64,000 nucleotides of DNA from Mactromeris polynyma (taxonomy: Eukaryota; Mollusca; Bivalvia; Venerida; Mactridae). Every line of letters begins with the position of its first letter. Within the stretch, counting starts at the first letter, position 1. The stretch is taken from contig JASFXZ010000005.1 of the NCBI GenBank assembly GCA_032209605.1, forward strand, positions 29,624,905 to 29,688,904, written 5' to 3'. Below the pieces are notes generated by a model, which saw only the letters and a list, made by a program, of their open reading frames with translations, was not told the DNA's origin and ran no database searches. The translations under genes were made by a program, and so were the position numbers. This document shows, one piece after another, positions 1 through 12,780 of this stretch.

Positions 1-1129
1 GATTTTACAAAAATTATTATTTCAACCAAGATAATCATGAAGATGAAGTGAAATTGTGACACCTATTTTCAGCAATGTATTGACCAGGTTTGTCTTAAAT
101 AGATGTCTTTCAAAGCAATTGATGACTACGGACAGATGAACAACAGACAAAGAGTGATAAAAAAAGCTCACATTGTTACTTCATGACCCGGTGAACTAAA
201 AAGCAAATCATTTGTCCAACATTAGATACATGTTCATAATATAATGTCTTGCAAAAGAGGAATATTTTAGACAGCTTCTTCTGATGGCTGTTTCATCAGA
301 CCTTGGTTTGATCTATTTTCATTTGGATCTTCACAATAGTGTAACAGTGACATCTAAACCTGAAAATACTAAATAATGTCATTCAGAGAATAAACTAGAA
401 TTCATACATAAGGCCCTTACAATACCAACTTGTCACAGAAGCAGATATTTTGCCGTGGAAAAAGAGTATAAACTCTCCAAAAATTTGAGTTACATTCTAT
501 TGACTACAAATATTGTGGTCAGCACTGTAATGAAATTTTTAAAGTTCAAATACATATCCTATTTTGACCCAAAGCCAAAAAGTTACCAAAACAGCCATCA
601 ATATACAGGTAATTTGGTCAGTGAATCTGTTTTGGTTATCAGTAAGTACGAGCAAGTAAATGTGGGGTTTTCTATTGTTCTTTTTTTTGTTTTGTTGCAC
701 CCCACAAGTGACGGAATAAATTGAATCTAAAATTAGCCTACTGTTCCACACCCCACAACTACCTCTGGGTGTGTACGAACGCACAGACAGACAAAAAGAC
801 AATTATTTACAGTAAAAAGGAAATCAGTTTTTATTACCATTCAATGGTCCTGGCAAGTCTTGACACTGATCTTTTTTGTCAATTCTCTCCAATACAGCTC
901 CTCCTTGATTGACTGTAAACCATCAGTTTGGACAGCGTTCAGCTTACACTTACAAATCAAATATGTCACACCATTTAAAAGCTGAAAATCACAATTTTCT
1001 GAGATTAGGAACAAGAGATTGCAAAAGGCCCTTGGTCGCTCACCTGTTGTAGCTGAACCATTGACCTAGTTCTTGACACCCAGATGACTATTTTGGAACT
1101 CTATCTAGATTTTATCTAGACAAGCATTC
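1..1129. other. No gene recognised
   Basis: AT-rich sequence. The open frames here (up to about 89 codons) have no recognisable domain and no consistent splice context, and I see no RNA gene. Nothing can be supported beyond non-coding or degenerate repeat sequence. Confidence 0.5.
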
Positions 1130-1134
1130 CGACC

Positions 1135-1807
1135 CAGGGGCGGATCCAGGATTTGGTGTTAGGGGGGGCGTAAATATTGACAATCCCAACCAAAGCCCCG
1201 CCCCCCCCACACACACACACATACACACTTTACATGTTTATATCTTAGCAGAATGCCTCACACACTCGTTCTCTACCTGATTTTTTTTCCAAAAAAGTAA
1301 CTTAGTTATTGTTTGAGCGAAGCAAGCTTGAAAAATAATTATTCAAGCAGCATAATCCATAAAATCGTTCTTTATTTGATAATAATGACCAATAAAGATA
1401 ATATGCGAGAGAAGAGAGCTAGAAAAAAATCGCAATGTTTACATATGCATCATTCAGCTAAAACTCATTTTGTACCAAGGAATATTGCAATAATAGTAAT
1501 ATGCGAGCTAGAAACAAATACGTTATCTATAAAGCATTCCACAAACCTTTTTATGTACTAAGGTCTAGTCCATTAAAGGTACAAAGTGAGCGATGCGAGC
1601 TAGAAAAAATGTGTGAGTTTTCCTTGCACCACAAACCTTTTTTTGTACTGATATGAAGTTTATTCCAATAAGGTATTATGCGAGCGAAGCGAGCAAGAAA
1701 TTTTTTTTATCATGTTCTATCACTCAGAATGAAACACAAAAAACCTATGCTCCGGCGATTTTAGGGGGGGCGCGCGCCGGGTGCGCCCCCCCTTGAATCC
1801 GCTAGTG
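1135..1807. mobile_element. Candidate non-autonomous DNA transposon with imperfect terminal repeats
   Basis: The left end reads CAGGGGCGGATCCAGG. The reverse complement of the right end begins CACTAGCGGATTCAAG, matching 11 of 16 positions. A 5-bp direct repeat CGACC flanks both sides (1130-1134 and 1808-1812). G-runs just inside the left end and G/C-runs just inside the right end are partly complementary. The interior has several degenerate copies of a 'gcgagcgaagcgagc'-like motif and no transposase frame. Superfamily is uncertain. Confidence 0.45.
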
Positions 1808-2053
1808 CGACCAACTTTTACTAAGATACAGTGAAAAGACCAGCCTATAATGCATACCACCGTTTTGACTATGATTTGACTTAATGACCTAGTTTCTAAC
1901 CAAAATGACACAATATCAATATTTACCTTAATTTATTAGAGATGATCATTGTGACAAAGTTTCAAAAGATAAGGATGAAATTGTAACCTCTAGGGTTTCA
2001 AAGTTTTTCTATGATTTGACTAAATGACCTAGTTTTCAACCTCATATAACCCA

Positions 2054-3420
2054 ATACTAGCACCACCGTACCACTATCTACACTGTACCAGTTGCTCAAA
2101 TGAACCACTTACTCCACTGTACCATTGGCTCCAATATGCCACAAGGTACACAGTACCACTAAATCCACAGTATCACTAGCTCCACTGTACCAAATACTCC
2201 ACTGCACCACTGTACCACTTGCTCCATTGTACCACCTGCTCCACTGTACCACTTGCTCCATTGTACCACTGTACCACTTTCTCCACTGTACCACTTGCTC
2301 CATTGTACCACTTGCTCCACTGTACCACTAGCTCCACTGTACCATTAGCTCCACTGTACCACTTGCTCCACTGTACCACTTGCTCCACTGTACCACTAGC
2401 TCCACTGTACCACTTGCTCCATTGTACCACTTGCTCAACTGTATCACTTGCTCCACTGTACCACTGTACCACTTTCTCCACTGTACCATAAGCTCCACTG
2501 TATCACTTGCTCCACTGTACCACTTTCTCCACTGTACCACTTGCTCCATTGTACCACTTGCTCCACTGTACCACTAGCTCCACTGTACCATTAGCTCCAC
2601 TGTACCACTTGCTCCACTGTACCACTTGCTCCACTGTACCACTAGCTCCACTGTACCACTTGCTCCATTGTACCACTTGCTCAACTGTATCACTTGCTCC
2701 ACTGTACCACTGTACCACTTTCTCCACTGTACCATAAGCTCCACTGTACCACTTGCTCCACTGTTCCACTTGCTCCACTGTATCACTAGCTCCACTGTAC
2801 CACTTGCTCCACTGTACCACTTGCTCCACTGTACCACTAGCTCCACTGTACCACTTGCTCCATTGTACCACTTGCTCAACTGTATCACTTGCTCCACTGT
2901 ACCACTGTACCACTTTCTCCACTGTACCATAAGCTCCACTGTATCACTTGCTCCACTGTACCACTTTCTCCACTGTACCACTTGCTCCATTGTACCACTT
3001 GCTCCACTGTACCACTAGCTCCACTGTACCATTAGCTCTACTGTATCACTTACTCTACTGTACCACTTGCTCCACTGTACCACTTGCTCCACTGTACCAC
3101 TTGCTCCACTGTACCACTTGCTCCACTGTACCACTTACTCTACTGTACCACTTGCTCCACTGTTCCACTTGCTCCACTGTACCACTTGCTCCACTGTACC
3201 ACTTGCTCCACTGTACCACACTGTACCACTTGCTCCACTTTACCACTTGCTCCACTGTACCACTTGCTCCACTGTTCCACTTGCTCCACTGTACCACACT
3301 GTACCACTTGCTCCACTTTACCACTTGCTCCACTGTATCACTTGCTCCACTGTACCACTTGCTCCACTGTTCCACTTGCTCCACTGTACCACACTGTACC
3401 ACTTGCTCCACTTTACCACA
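2054..3420. repeat. 17-bp minisatellite array (CACTGTACCACTTGCTC)
   Basis: About 80 copies of a 17-bp unit with consensus CACTGTACCACTTGCTC. Variants carry TAGCTC, TTTCTC, TAAGCTC or truncated CACTGTACCACTGTACC steps. A run beginning with the TTTCTC and TAAGCTC variants near 2471 recurs near 2912, so blocks of about 440 bp were duplicated on top of the 17-bp period. The unit has no stop in most frames on either strand, so the overlapping 60-165-codon open frames here are period artefacts, not genes. Confidence 0.95.
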
Positions 3421-4559
3421 ACAAGCTCTAATATATGACTGTTAAAATAGTGTTAATCTGACATTTAGCTCAACAAACAAGTCACTTATTTAACTTCAAT
3501 AATTCTGTAAGTAAAATAAATACAGTAAAAAAACAATCAGATAGTCAAGCAGGTTTCATTACCATCACAAGTCTGACACTGCTGTTTCAACTGTTTCCAT
3601 TATCCTTGATAGTCCATTATTGACTGTAAAACCATCAACTAGGGAAATATTGCTCCCATTAACAAAACTTGTCTTTCACACTTTTTTAAAACTGAAAAAT
3701 AATCATGTAGACACATGTCAAAACATTAAGAGACCAAAAGTGAAATTATAAATTATAATACATGGACATGTGTATTATGAAATAGAAAAATAATCTTGAA
3801 ACTTGCTTCTAGGTGCTACAGTCACTCATCAACCCTAGTAAAGACTATTTTTCCTGTATCTCATATTACACTCAAACTTATTGTGTACTCTTTAAAACTC
3901 TTCCAATATGGAGTAGTTATGGATCAGCATTAGGAATACATAAGGTCAATAGTTTGCATCTTGCTAAGACTTACAGTCTCGATTCACATAGTGCCAGCTT
4001 ATGATCCAAAACTACATAAAATGACTGGAATTTAGATACAGGAGAAACTATTTCAAATAAGTACCTACTTTTTCTTTCCAGCTTACAACAGTGACCACAA
4101 TTTAAAAACATTTTTGGACACAGACAATATGCAAGTCACTCATAGCTTTCTACATTTTATAGTACCCATACATTACTCAGTGGTATGATGCACTGTTCAT
4201 AGACCAAAGAGTATTTTAAATTTTGTGATTTGAGTGCGATGATTATAGCCTATTATGTGCTTCTTGTCATTGCATAACAATATTCCATCTTGCATTTGAT
4301 TTAAGGACACCAAATTTTATACTTTTTATTATTTGTGTGCATAAAACTACTAGAAATTGGTTCCAAAATTATTTTAAATCAAAATCATTATGACAAGATA
4401 ATTAATAGGTTATAAAATCTATAACTACACAGTACTGCACATCTCTCCATGTAATGACATTATACTGCTTCAGTTCCTCATCAAGGGATCTAGGTTACTA
4501 CAGCATTTGTGTCCAACACAAATGTTCCTTCACTCATATGTTTCTAAAAGGAATGTGTT
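3421..4559. other. No gene recognised between two minisatellites
   Basis: AT-rich unique-looking sequence with no domain-bearing frame, RNA gene or clear repeat. An isolated 63-codon frame at 3813-4004 has no supporting features. Confidence 0.5.
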
Positions 4560-6960
4560 TCAATTAGTAATACTTATTTTTCATTCAGTCATATGTTACA
4601 GTTAGTCATATGTTAACTTCGGATAATGTATTTTAGTCAGATGAATGATTCTGTCAGTTATATGTTTTAGTCAGGCATATGTTTAAGTCAGTCATGAGTT
4701 GCAGTCAGACACACGTTTTTGTCAGTCATATGTTTTAGTCAGGCATATGTTTAAGTCAGTCATGAGTTACAGTCAGACACATGTTTTTGTCAGTCATATG
4801 TTTTTGTCAGTCACATGTATCCATCAGTCATGAGTTGCGGTAAGACACATGTTTTTGTCAGTCATATGTTTAAGTCAGTCACATGTATCCATCAGTCATG
4901 AGTTGCAGTCAGACACACGTTTTTGTCAGTCATATGTTTTTGTCAGTCACATGTATCCATCAGTCATGAGTTGCAGTCAGACACACGTGCGTTTTTGTCA
5001 GTCATATGTTTTTGTCAGTCACATGTATCCATCAGTCATGAGTTGCGGTAAGACACATGTTTTTGTCAGTCATATGTTTAAGTCAGTCACATGTATCCAT
5101 CAGTCATGAGTTGCAGTCAGACACACGTTTTTGTCAGTCATATGTTTTTGTCAGTCACATGTATCCATCAGTCATGAGTTGCAGTCAGACACACGTTTTT
5201 GTCAGTCATATGTTTTTGTCAGTCACATGTATCCATCAGTCATGAGTTGCAGTCAGACACACGTTTTTGTCAGTCATGTGTCTCAGTCAGTTGAAAGTTT
5301 AATTAAGTCATGTGATACAGTCAGTCACCTGAACAGTAATTTTTTCAGTGGGTCCTAAGTTAAAGTCAGTCATGGGTTACAGTCAGTCAGGAGTCTCAGT
5401 CAGTCAAAAGTTTAATTAAGTCATATGTTTCAGTCAGCCATGTGTTGCAGTCAGTCAAGAGTCTCAGTCAGTCGAAAGTTTATTTAAGACATGTGTTACA
5501 GTCAGTCACATGTTACAGTCAGTCATATGTTTAAGTGGGTCCTAAGTTAAAGTCAGTCATGGGTTACAGTAAGTTATATGTTTCAGTCAGTCATGTGTTT
5601 CAATCAGTGATGTGTTACAGTCAGTTAAAGGTTTTAGTCAGTCAAGTGTTACAGTATGTCATATATTTCAGTCAGTCTTGTGTTACGGTCAGTCATGTGT
5701 CTTAGTCGGTCCTAAGTTAAAGTCAGTCATGTGTTACAGTTAGTCATGGGTTACAGTCAGTCATGTGTTACGATCAGTCATGTGTCTTAGTCGGTCCTAA
5801 GTTAAAGTCAGTCATGGGTTACAGTCAGTCATGTGTCACAGTCAGTCATATGTTTCAGTGAGTCCTAAGTTAAAGTTAGGCAATTGTTGTAAGTCAGTCA
5901 TGTGTTTCAGTCAGTGTTGTGTTTCAATCAGTCAAAGGTACAGTCAGTCATATGTTTTACTCAGGCAATTGTTGTAAGTCAGTAATTTGTTTCAGTCAGT
6001 CTTGTGTTTCAATCAGTCATGTGTTACAGTTGGTGAAAGGTTAAAGTCAATAGTATGTTTAAGTCGGTCATGGGTTTCAGTCAGTCAAGTGTCTCAGTCA
6101 GTCTTGTGTTACAGTCAGTAATGTGTTTCATTCGGTAATAAGTTGAAGTCAGTCATGAGTTTCAGTCAGTCATATGTTTTAGTCAGGCTAATGTAAGTAA
6201 GTCATGTGTTTCAGGCAGTGATGTGGTACAGTAGGTCATAAGTTTCAGTCAGTCATGTGTTTCAGTCAGTCATATTTTTAGTTGGTCAAAGGTTCAAGTC
6301 ATGTGTATGTTTAAGTCAGTCAAAGGTTAAAGTCAGTCATCTATTTAAGTCAGATGTATGATTGAGTCAGTCAGGGGTTTCAGTCAGTCACATTTGTAAG
6401 TCAGTCATTCATGTGTTTCAGTCAGTCGTGTGTTACAGTCAGTATTTTGTTTCAGTTGGTCAAAGGTTTAAGTCACTCATCTTTTTAAGTCAAGTATACT
6501 TTTTGAGTCAGTCACGGGTTTAATTCAGACATATTTGTAAATCAGTCAGTCATGTGTTTCAGCCAGTCAAGTGTTAAAGTCAGTCATGTGTTTCAGTTGG
6601 TCATAACTTTAAGTCAGTCATTCGTTTCAGTCAGTCACAGGTTCAGAAAGTCATGTGTTTCAGTTGTTCAAAGGTTTAAGTCAGTCATCTGTTTAAGTCA
6701 GGTATATGTTTAGGTCAGTAATAGGTTTCAGTCAGTAATTTTGTCAGTAAGTCAGTCTGTAAAGTGTTTCAGTCAGTCACATGTGTCATTCAGTACTTTG
6801 TGTTAAGTCGCTCATTTCATATGTTATGCTAGTAATTTGTACATTTCAGTCAGTCATATGTTTCAGTTTTATTTTCAAGTTTCAGTGAGTGACATGTTTA
6901 AGTTAGACATATGTTTCAATCAGTCATGTTGTTTGGTCATTCAATCATACACTTCAGTCA
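4560..6960. repeat. Second 17-bp minisatellite (CAGTCATGTGTTTCAGT type)
   Basis: About 2.4 kb of degenerate 17-bp units around CAGTCATGTGTTTCAGT, unrelated in sequence to the array at 2054-3420. Divergence rises toward the right end, where many units carry small indels. The core at about 4810-5275 is homogeneous and organised as a higher-order repeat, listed separately. Open frames over it are artefacts. Confidence 0.93.
4810..5275. repeat. 68-bp higher-order repeat inside the 17-bp array
   Basis: Four distinguishable 17-bp monomers recur in fixed order: CAGTCATGAGTTGCAGT, CAGACACACGTTTTTGT, CAGTCATATGTTTTTGT and CAGTCACATGTATCCAT. Together they form a 68-bp unit repeated about six to seven times with few differences, plus one small insertion near 4988 and a variant with GGTAAGACACATG. 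This homogeneity indicates recent local amplification. Confidence 0.9.
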
Positions 6961-8140
6961 TGTTTGTCATTTATCTACACATATGTCTGTTATTGCCAGA
7001 CATATAGCCTGTAATATTTCCTTCTATCCTATAATAGGGAGTAAGAGAAACTCATAGGCTCAATCTTTATTAAATTATTTACCGTTAATTCTCCTGGTAA
7101 AGCTTGAACTGTATTGTTTGTTCTAACATCATTGATTCTCCACAATTGTGCAGGGCTGCGCCGAAACCATCAAGTAAGAATGGTTTGTTTTATTCACAGA
7201 ACAAACACTGTTCTCTCAAGATTTCGAACCTGAAAAATAATAATTCACTTCACTATACGTTGTAAAATCAAGTATGGTTTTATACAATGAATATCATTAC
7301 AGTGTGTCGACCAATACATTAGGCCAGAATAGTAAACAACTAGAGTTGCTAGCGTAAATGTGTGATGCTATATCTTGAAAGACTGCCCTGAATTAAAGAT
7401 ACACAGGTAGTGCGGTTGGTATGGGGTTTGCTCCATGGCTGCATATCATATGAAAGACATAGAGAACAATGGTACCAGTCTTCCAGTGTTTCTATTGCTT
7501 GCATGATGCTGAGCATCCAGAGTAACAACTGGTTTCTCCTCTCTCATACCATTATTTTGGTGGATACCATCATAAATGAGGTGTCAAGAGCTAATAGCTT
7601 AGCTCATAAGTTATTGAATTTTATAATAAAAACTTGTTCTATTGTAGACCAAAATAATACTTGTAAAAGAAATGCTAAATTTACTGTACCTTCTGCATTT
7701 TGGATAATATTAACTTACTAGTAATCCAAATGTATTGATGTATGCATTCTCAACTTGTCATCTCAGTTGTCCAACATAGAGTATTTATTGAGTTGGTTGG
7801 CACTGCTGACAAGGAAAGCAAGCATCAAACTAACAGCATTACTCTGATGATGATCCCTGGTAAATACATGAATAATTTAAAATATAATTATTACAATTTC
7901 CACATGAAACAAGCACATGTAGTTTTAGATTACACAGTAAAAGCGTGAGGATATATAAAGAAGACAAAATGTAATTTTAATTAGGGCAGTTATCTAGAGT
8001 AGTTATAATCTAATGCTTCAGTTAGGGACTGTGCATCGGGTAATTTTGGCGAAGAATATGAAATAAGACATGGAAAGATTTGTTTGTTGCATTGGGTTTT
8101 ACGCTGTTTTTCATCAGTATTTCAGTTCAATAATAATATA
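6961..8140. other. No confident gene
   Basis: A 103-codon frame at 7410-7721 (+) has no recognisable domain, and part of its start resembles the SINE-like sequence near 9240-9300 (a shared 'tggtaccagt ... gatgctgagcat' pattern). I therefore do not call a gene. Confidence 0.4.
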
Positions 8141-8315
8141 CGGCAGCTGGTTTTCCTAACCATATTAGCAGTGCTAACTACCCTTCCACAAGCTGACAAC
8201 CACATGTGGAGGAAAGTCAATATTTTATATAGTGTATGACCTGCTGCAACTGAGATTTAAACCCAGACCTCCCTGTTACAAGGCGAGTGAACTAACCACT
8301 CGGCCATGGCCGCAG
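8141..8315 (-). mobile_element. tRNA-derived SINE
   Basis: Read on the minus strand, the head resembles a tRNA-Ser/Leu gene. It has an A-box-like GGCCGAGTGGTTAG and a B-box-like GGTTTAAATC, followed by a tRNA-unrelated body. The body (ATGTGG, GTTGTCAGCTTGTGGA, GGTTAGC-like) matches the body of the element at 59815-60025, so both belong to one family. The tRNA fold itself is incomplete. Confidence 0.6.
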
Positions 8316-9234
8316 CCTTCACACATGGACTAGGCAAAGAAGACGTTATAATCAGACAGGGACTGCACCGGGTCTGCATAGTGGCAGCTGTTTATCGAGC
8401 GATGATAGTTGCATATTTGAGCAATGGGCAGTGCCTGCTTAAGTTTCAGTGCTAATGCGACCCTGAGGTGTCTAATTTTGGCAAAAAAACGGTATCAGAT
8501 AGGAACTGCGTCACTGCTCAGAGTCTGCATGGTGGCAGCATCATGCTTTGCCATATGGAGTTTCAGTACTATCCTTAAAAAAATTAACGGTGACCGTGTG
8601 GTTATGATTACGGCATAGAAGACAAATTTAGGCAAACCATGCATGGTTATAGCTTTAAATCCGGCGCTAGCAGTCAAATGTTTGAGCTTATTAAGTAAAC
8701 TGTAGTGTGTGTTTTAATTAAAACAACAATTGATTACTGATGACCAATTAAAGATTAAAAATCATGTAATATACTAGCAATAGAAACTGTGACTGTACTG
8801 CGCAATGTATGAAACACCAGGGTCATTCATGCAATAGCTGAACAAGGGTCGAAATATTTTGGGTACGAAACACGAAATGGATCTAGGTCAACCTAACTGA
8901 GAGGGACACACTTTTAAGTTCATCAAATGATTACGTGAATTGATGACTGTTTTCACTCTTGTATTTACTTCAAAATACAGTTAAACATTGCTATAAATTG
9001 GTAAGAAAGTCCTGCAATTGAAAGCTCAAGGTTTCAAAACTTTAAAAAATGCCTCCACTAAAACTTTCAACAACAGCCTTTCACGAAAAAACCGGCGCGT
9101 TTATCAATAAAAATCTTTTAAGATACTTACAGAGCTCTGTATGCTCTGCATCATTAATTTATTTTAGGTTGATTAAGTGAAACAAGTTTTAGCAACTTAT
9201 ATTAATCACTATCAACACCTCATCCCTGATGTTA

Positions 9235-9408
9235 TCCATCGCCATAAGAGATAAGCCAGCTTTCCTTTTTTATGCTGAGCATCAAGCAAGGGAGATACTG
9301 GTACCATTTGCATTTAGTGTTTGGTATAAATTGACGCAGACAGGGATCAAACCTGAGACCTACTGATCCAGAAGCGGACGCACAACCGCTAGGCTATCGA
9401 GGTGGTAC
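9235..9408 (-). mobile_element. tRNA-derived SINE-like element
   Basis: On the minus strand a tRNA-like head carries TAGCCTAGCGGTTG (A box) and GGTTTGATCCC (B box). A body with ATGGTACCAGTATCTCC and a GCTTGATGCTCAGCAT segment follows. The body differs from the SINE at 8141-8315, suggesting a second family; a related body fragment occurs near 7465-7515. Confidence 0.5.
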
Positions 9409-10167
9409 ACATATGTAATTAATAATTTCATATTATCCATTTTATTTGACCAAATTTAAGGAGATGCTGACATGTCACATTGGTCGATAGATATTTTAAA
9501 TGGATGAGTACCATGCCGAAGGTACTGCTTGTAAGAGAAATACTGGCAATTTGGTTCCAGCATATTATTGTACATGTATAATATCAAACGTCACAAGGAA
9601 TAATACGATGTCTGATTTGTCAACAATGAAAATCTAAAAAGTAGGTCATGAGTTCAAAAGTAGGTCAACTTCATCATCACGCCCAATGTCGATCTATGCA
9701 TCCTCTAATTTGCCTATCGATATGATCACATTACAAATCAATAAATCAAAATAGGTATTATATTTTAACGATAAAACTTCAAATAAGAAGGCCTGAATAG
9801 ACAGAATTTCTTTTCAAAATATGCCGCTTTTGAACTTCAAATCGGACGTCGGTTTCAGCGCCCTCAAAGAAAATATAAGCAAAGTTAGGATATGATACTC
9901 ACTGTTGCACTTTATGCAAACATTTTTAACCATTTTTGGTGTCTCGTACAGACGATAAGCGTTCTAAAACACTGTTAGAAGTCTAGAAATCGCAGCAGAT
10001 TTCCATCGCTTCAAAATCCAACATGGCGGATATTTTGATAATTTGGCGACTTTGTCAATCTCCGGTGGTCTCCGCTCGGCAGCCTCCGTCGCGCATGCGT
10101 ATTAGTATAGTATATTCCATATTTGGTCATTGCCCGCTGGGGACCACCAGCCTAGTGCTAGTGCATA
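9409..10167. other. No gene; locally CpG-richer stretch at the right end
   Basis: Sequence from about 9990 is richer in CpG than its surroundings and contains an ATGGCGG start context at 10023 with a 68-codon frame. No domain, downstream exon or promoter element could be tied to it. It could be an upstream exon or promoter, but this is not supported. Confidence 0.3.
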
Positions 10168-12097
10168 TATACACCCTTTCAATTAATCGATTAAAGTCGC
10201 CTAAGAGTTGCGTCCCCTACCGGACGTGACGTAATGCGAGGATAAAAATATTTCCAAAACGGCCAGTGCTGCTTACTTAAGCTGCACATCAACAAAAGTT
10301 TATGCGTTGCGCAAATTTATTAATGTTTTCGTAGAAATCGGACATTTTATTTGTTAAAGTAGAGCTATAGAGAAAGTATTAGGTTACAATATATTAAAGT
10401 TTTTGCATTAACAGCATTCAAAAAATCATAGGTAACGAATTAACGCTGCACACGGGGAGCGTAATTTTTTCACATACTCGCGTTTAGTTTCCTATAAATT
10501 CTCTGATTTTCACAACAAGTACCATATATTTAACTTACCCCAATGCAAAAAGCAATCGTTTAAGATGACAACTCCTCAAAAAATATGTGGTTAATATTAA
10601 AAGTTATTCCATAAACGGTGATCAAACTATCCCAGTTTAAGAAATTTTCAGAGCATTAATGCTTCATAACTTTTTCAAAACAAGTCGGTAATTTTCCTCT
10701 TCATTTTTTGATATTTTCATCGAAGTCTAATTGTACTTAATACACTTTCATGTCAATAAAATATTTTAAAAAAGGCTGCTGTGAAGAACAATCAAGGCTT
10801 ACATTATCATGTAAATGTGTAAAGATCAACTAAACAAATGATGTAGATCACGCCAGTATGTCATGTTTTGTGTACACAAGTCGTCTATTTTACCCAGCAC
10901 AAGCGTGTGCAAAATATAAATTAAGTAGGTCAAATCAATGTCTTTATTGTCTGTGTGAGACAAGGGTTTTGGCATCAATTTAATTCTGAACATGAATTAA
11001 CATTCAAAAATGTCGGAAGAGGCTGGCTAAATCTTTGAAGTATAAATAGTTTTGGGTGACAGACAGTTGTAATCTCATTGTGTTTATTACAAATTGAGAT
11101 CACAGACTGATATGACCTAATCATTTCAATTATCAAAGGCACTAATTCTATCAAACAGGAAATAGCAATATGAATTAACACATATAATAAAGATCTCCTG
11201 GGGTTTTATGACTCCTGTGTTTTTACAGCTGACACCTAGGGCAATTTTCAATTACAGTAGTGACCAGTAGAACTGATCTGCCGAGGGCGTGGTTTATGAA
11301 TTGCAAAACAATAGGCATCCACCAATCAAATTAATTAAAATACAAGAAAGGCAATTAATAACTGTCAATTATCAATTCATACGAGAACACAGAAATTGTT
11401 TAAACATTGAAACTAAATGGCCAGCCAGCCACGAAAGACGTCTAAAAATAATTTATGGATTATAGCGCTATGTCCCGTTTTCAGAAGAGATTTCTTTTAA
11501 AAGTGACTATAAACAATCTATATTTAATGTGAGTAGGAATAACCAAACAGACAGTGAGTTTCATATTTTATTTTTACATAAATATATTGTTTTAGACAGT
11601 GCGTCTGCTGATAACATTGTATCGATGCGTCATATCTGGCGTAGCGCATCTGTGGCATTGAGGTGTTTGGCTATATCCATGTTCTTTCATATGTCGGTCC
11701 ATGACTGAAATGACGAAAAAAATGTATGGTTCTTCTTCAGACATGCGTACGATTTCACATTAACATCAAAATACGGTCTTCCAAGTCCATATTAACGACT
11801 GAGGTTGTGAAATAAAAATTCCCAGTATGTCGCAAAATTATGTGACAAACAAATATTAAGCATCTAACTAACGCAATTTCGCAAAATCCATTAGGTATAA
11901 GTTTTTTTATATATCTCAAAATACATCCTAAAACAAATTACATCTGTAACATACCTTATCTTTCATTCCATCGCCGAAAAAATTGTTACGTCGCCATTTC
12001 GCGCTCTAAATATTACCGTTATAGTAATTGTTTATCCTCTAATGACGTCATCGAAGGGCAGATAATTCTATTTACGGTATAATTGAAAGGGTGTATA
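10168..12097. mobile_element. Possible 1.93-kb element with 18-bp terminal inverted repeats
   Basis: The sequence TATACACCCTTTCAATTA at 10168-10185 recurs as an exact inverted copy at 12080-12097. TATA at each extremity could be a target duplication around a core beginning CACCC. No transposase frame lies inside and the interior is AT-rich unique-looking DNA, so it would be non-autonomous. An exact 18-bp inverted match at 1.9 kb spacing is unlikely by chance but is not proof of mobility. Confidence 0.4.
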
Positions 12098-12346
12098 AAC
12101 CTGAGAAATAAGTTGTATTAGAAATAAGCAATTCATTTGTATTGTATTTTCTCCTCACTATCATATTATTTTTCACATTGTATCAATGATAGTGAGTACT
12201 ACATTGTGATTTATGTAAGGTTCATCAACCATACTATTGCATGTCAAATGACTATTGCCCAATGTATAATATTTCGTTATTTTTGCATTGTGAAATCATG
12301 GGCAGTATGCCAAATATTTCAGAATAAACTATCTACATGACAGTGA

Positions 12347-12422
12347 CGAGGGCTCAACGCAACAATGTCGTAACTCCTGTTTATTTATATAGGAGTTACG
12401 ACAGTGTTGCGTTTAGCCCTCG
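12347..12422. repeat. Hairpin-forming inverted repeat
   Basis: Two 32-nt arms (12347-12378 and 12391-12422) are complementary except at two positions and are separated by a 12-nt AT-rich loop. The left arm starts CGAGGGCTCAACGCAACA and ends GTCGTAACTCCT. It could be a foldback transposon remnant or a transcribed hairpin; there is no coding context. Confidence 0.8.
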
Positions 12423-12780
12423 ATTATGTACTATATAGAATAGAACTGGGAAATAGCACCTGGTTTTAACAATATTAGGCATGTGTTAGTGCTTAAACGT
12501 AACATCCGTCTTTAGTATCTTTATGATTATCAGTAATTTTACAAACTTAACATTGAAACAATTTGACACAAATAAACAGAGTTGACCTTGGATCTGATGA
12601 TAAGTGTCTGTACAAAGTTATATAATTGATAACATTGACATTCTTTCTCCCCTTTTATCTTGCCCAGAGCTGAAGACTATTTTGATCCTATATAACTGTA
12701 TAGCACTAATTAAGTGTCTATCAATGACTTCCCCTGTATGGAAGAGGCATATAAGGGACTTTTGTTCCTTTGTGTAATTA

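Noticed and set aside
2109..3445. Overlapping frames of up to 165 codons on both strands with repeats such as LHCTTCSTVPLAPLYHL or VEQVVQWSKWYSGAS
   Set aside because: They follow the 17-bp minisatellite period exactly; a stop-free 17-bp unit opens several frames. No start context, splice sites or composition of a gene.
4849..5358. Frames with FVSHMYPSVMSC repeats
   Set aside because: Translation of the 68-bp higher-order repeat; no evidence of expression.
4560..6960. CRISPR-like array because of short repeats separated by variable text
   Set aside because: The repeats are contiguous 17-bp monomers without unique spacers, in eukaryotic DNA.
7410..7721. 103-codon frame
   Set aside because: Part of it resembles the SINE-like body near 9.25 kb; no domain or splice context.
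8281..8315. tRNA-Ser/Leu gene on the minus strand
   Set aside because: The acceptor stem does not pair and the sequence continues into a SINE body shared with 59.8-60.0 kb.
10023..10229. ATGGCGG start with a 68-codon frame, considered as the missing first exon of the lactonase-like gene
   Set aside because: It lacks the DxHx motif and a matching phase-1 donor, and lies 3 kb from the next exon without support.
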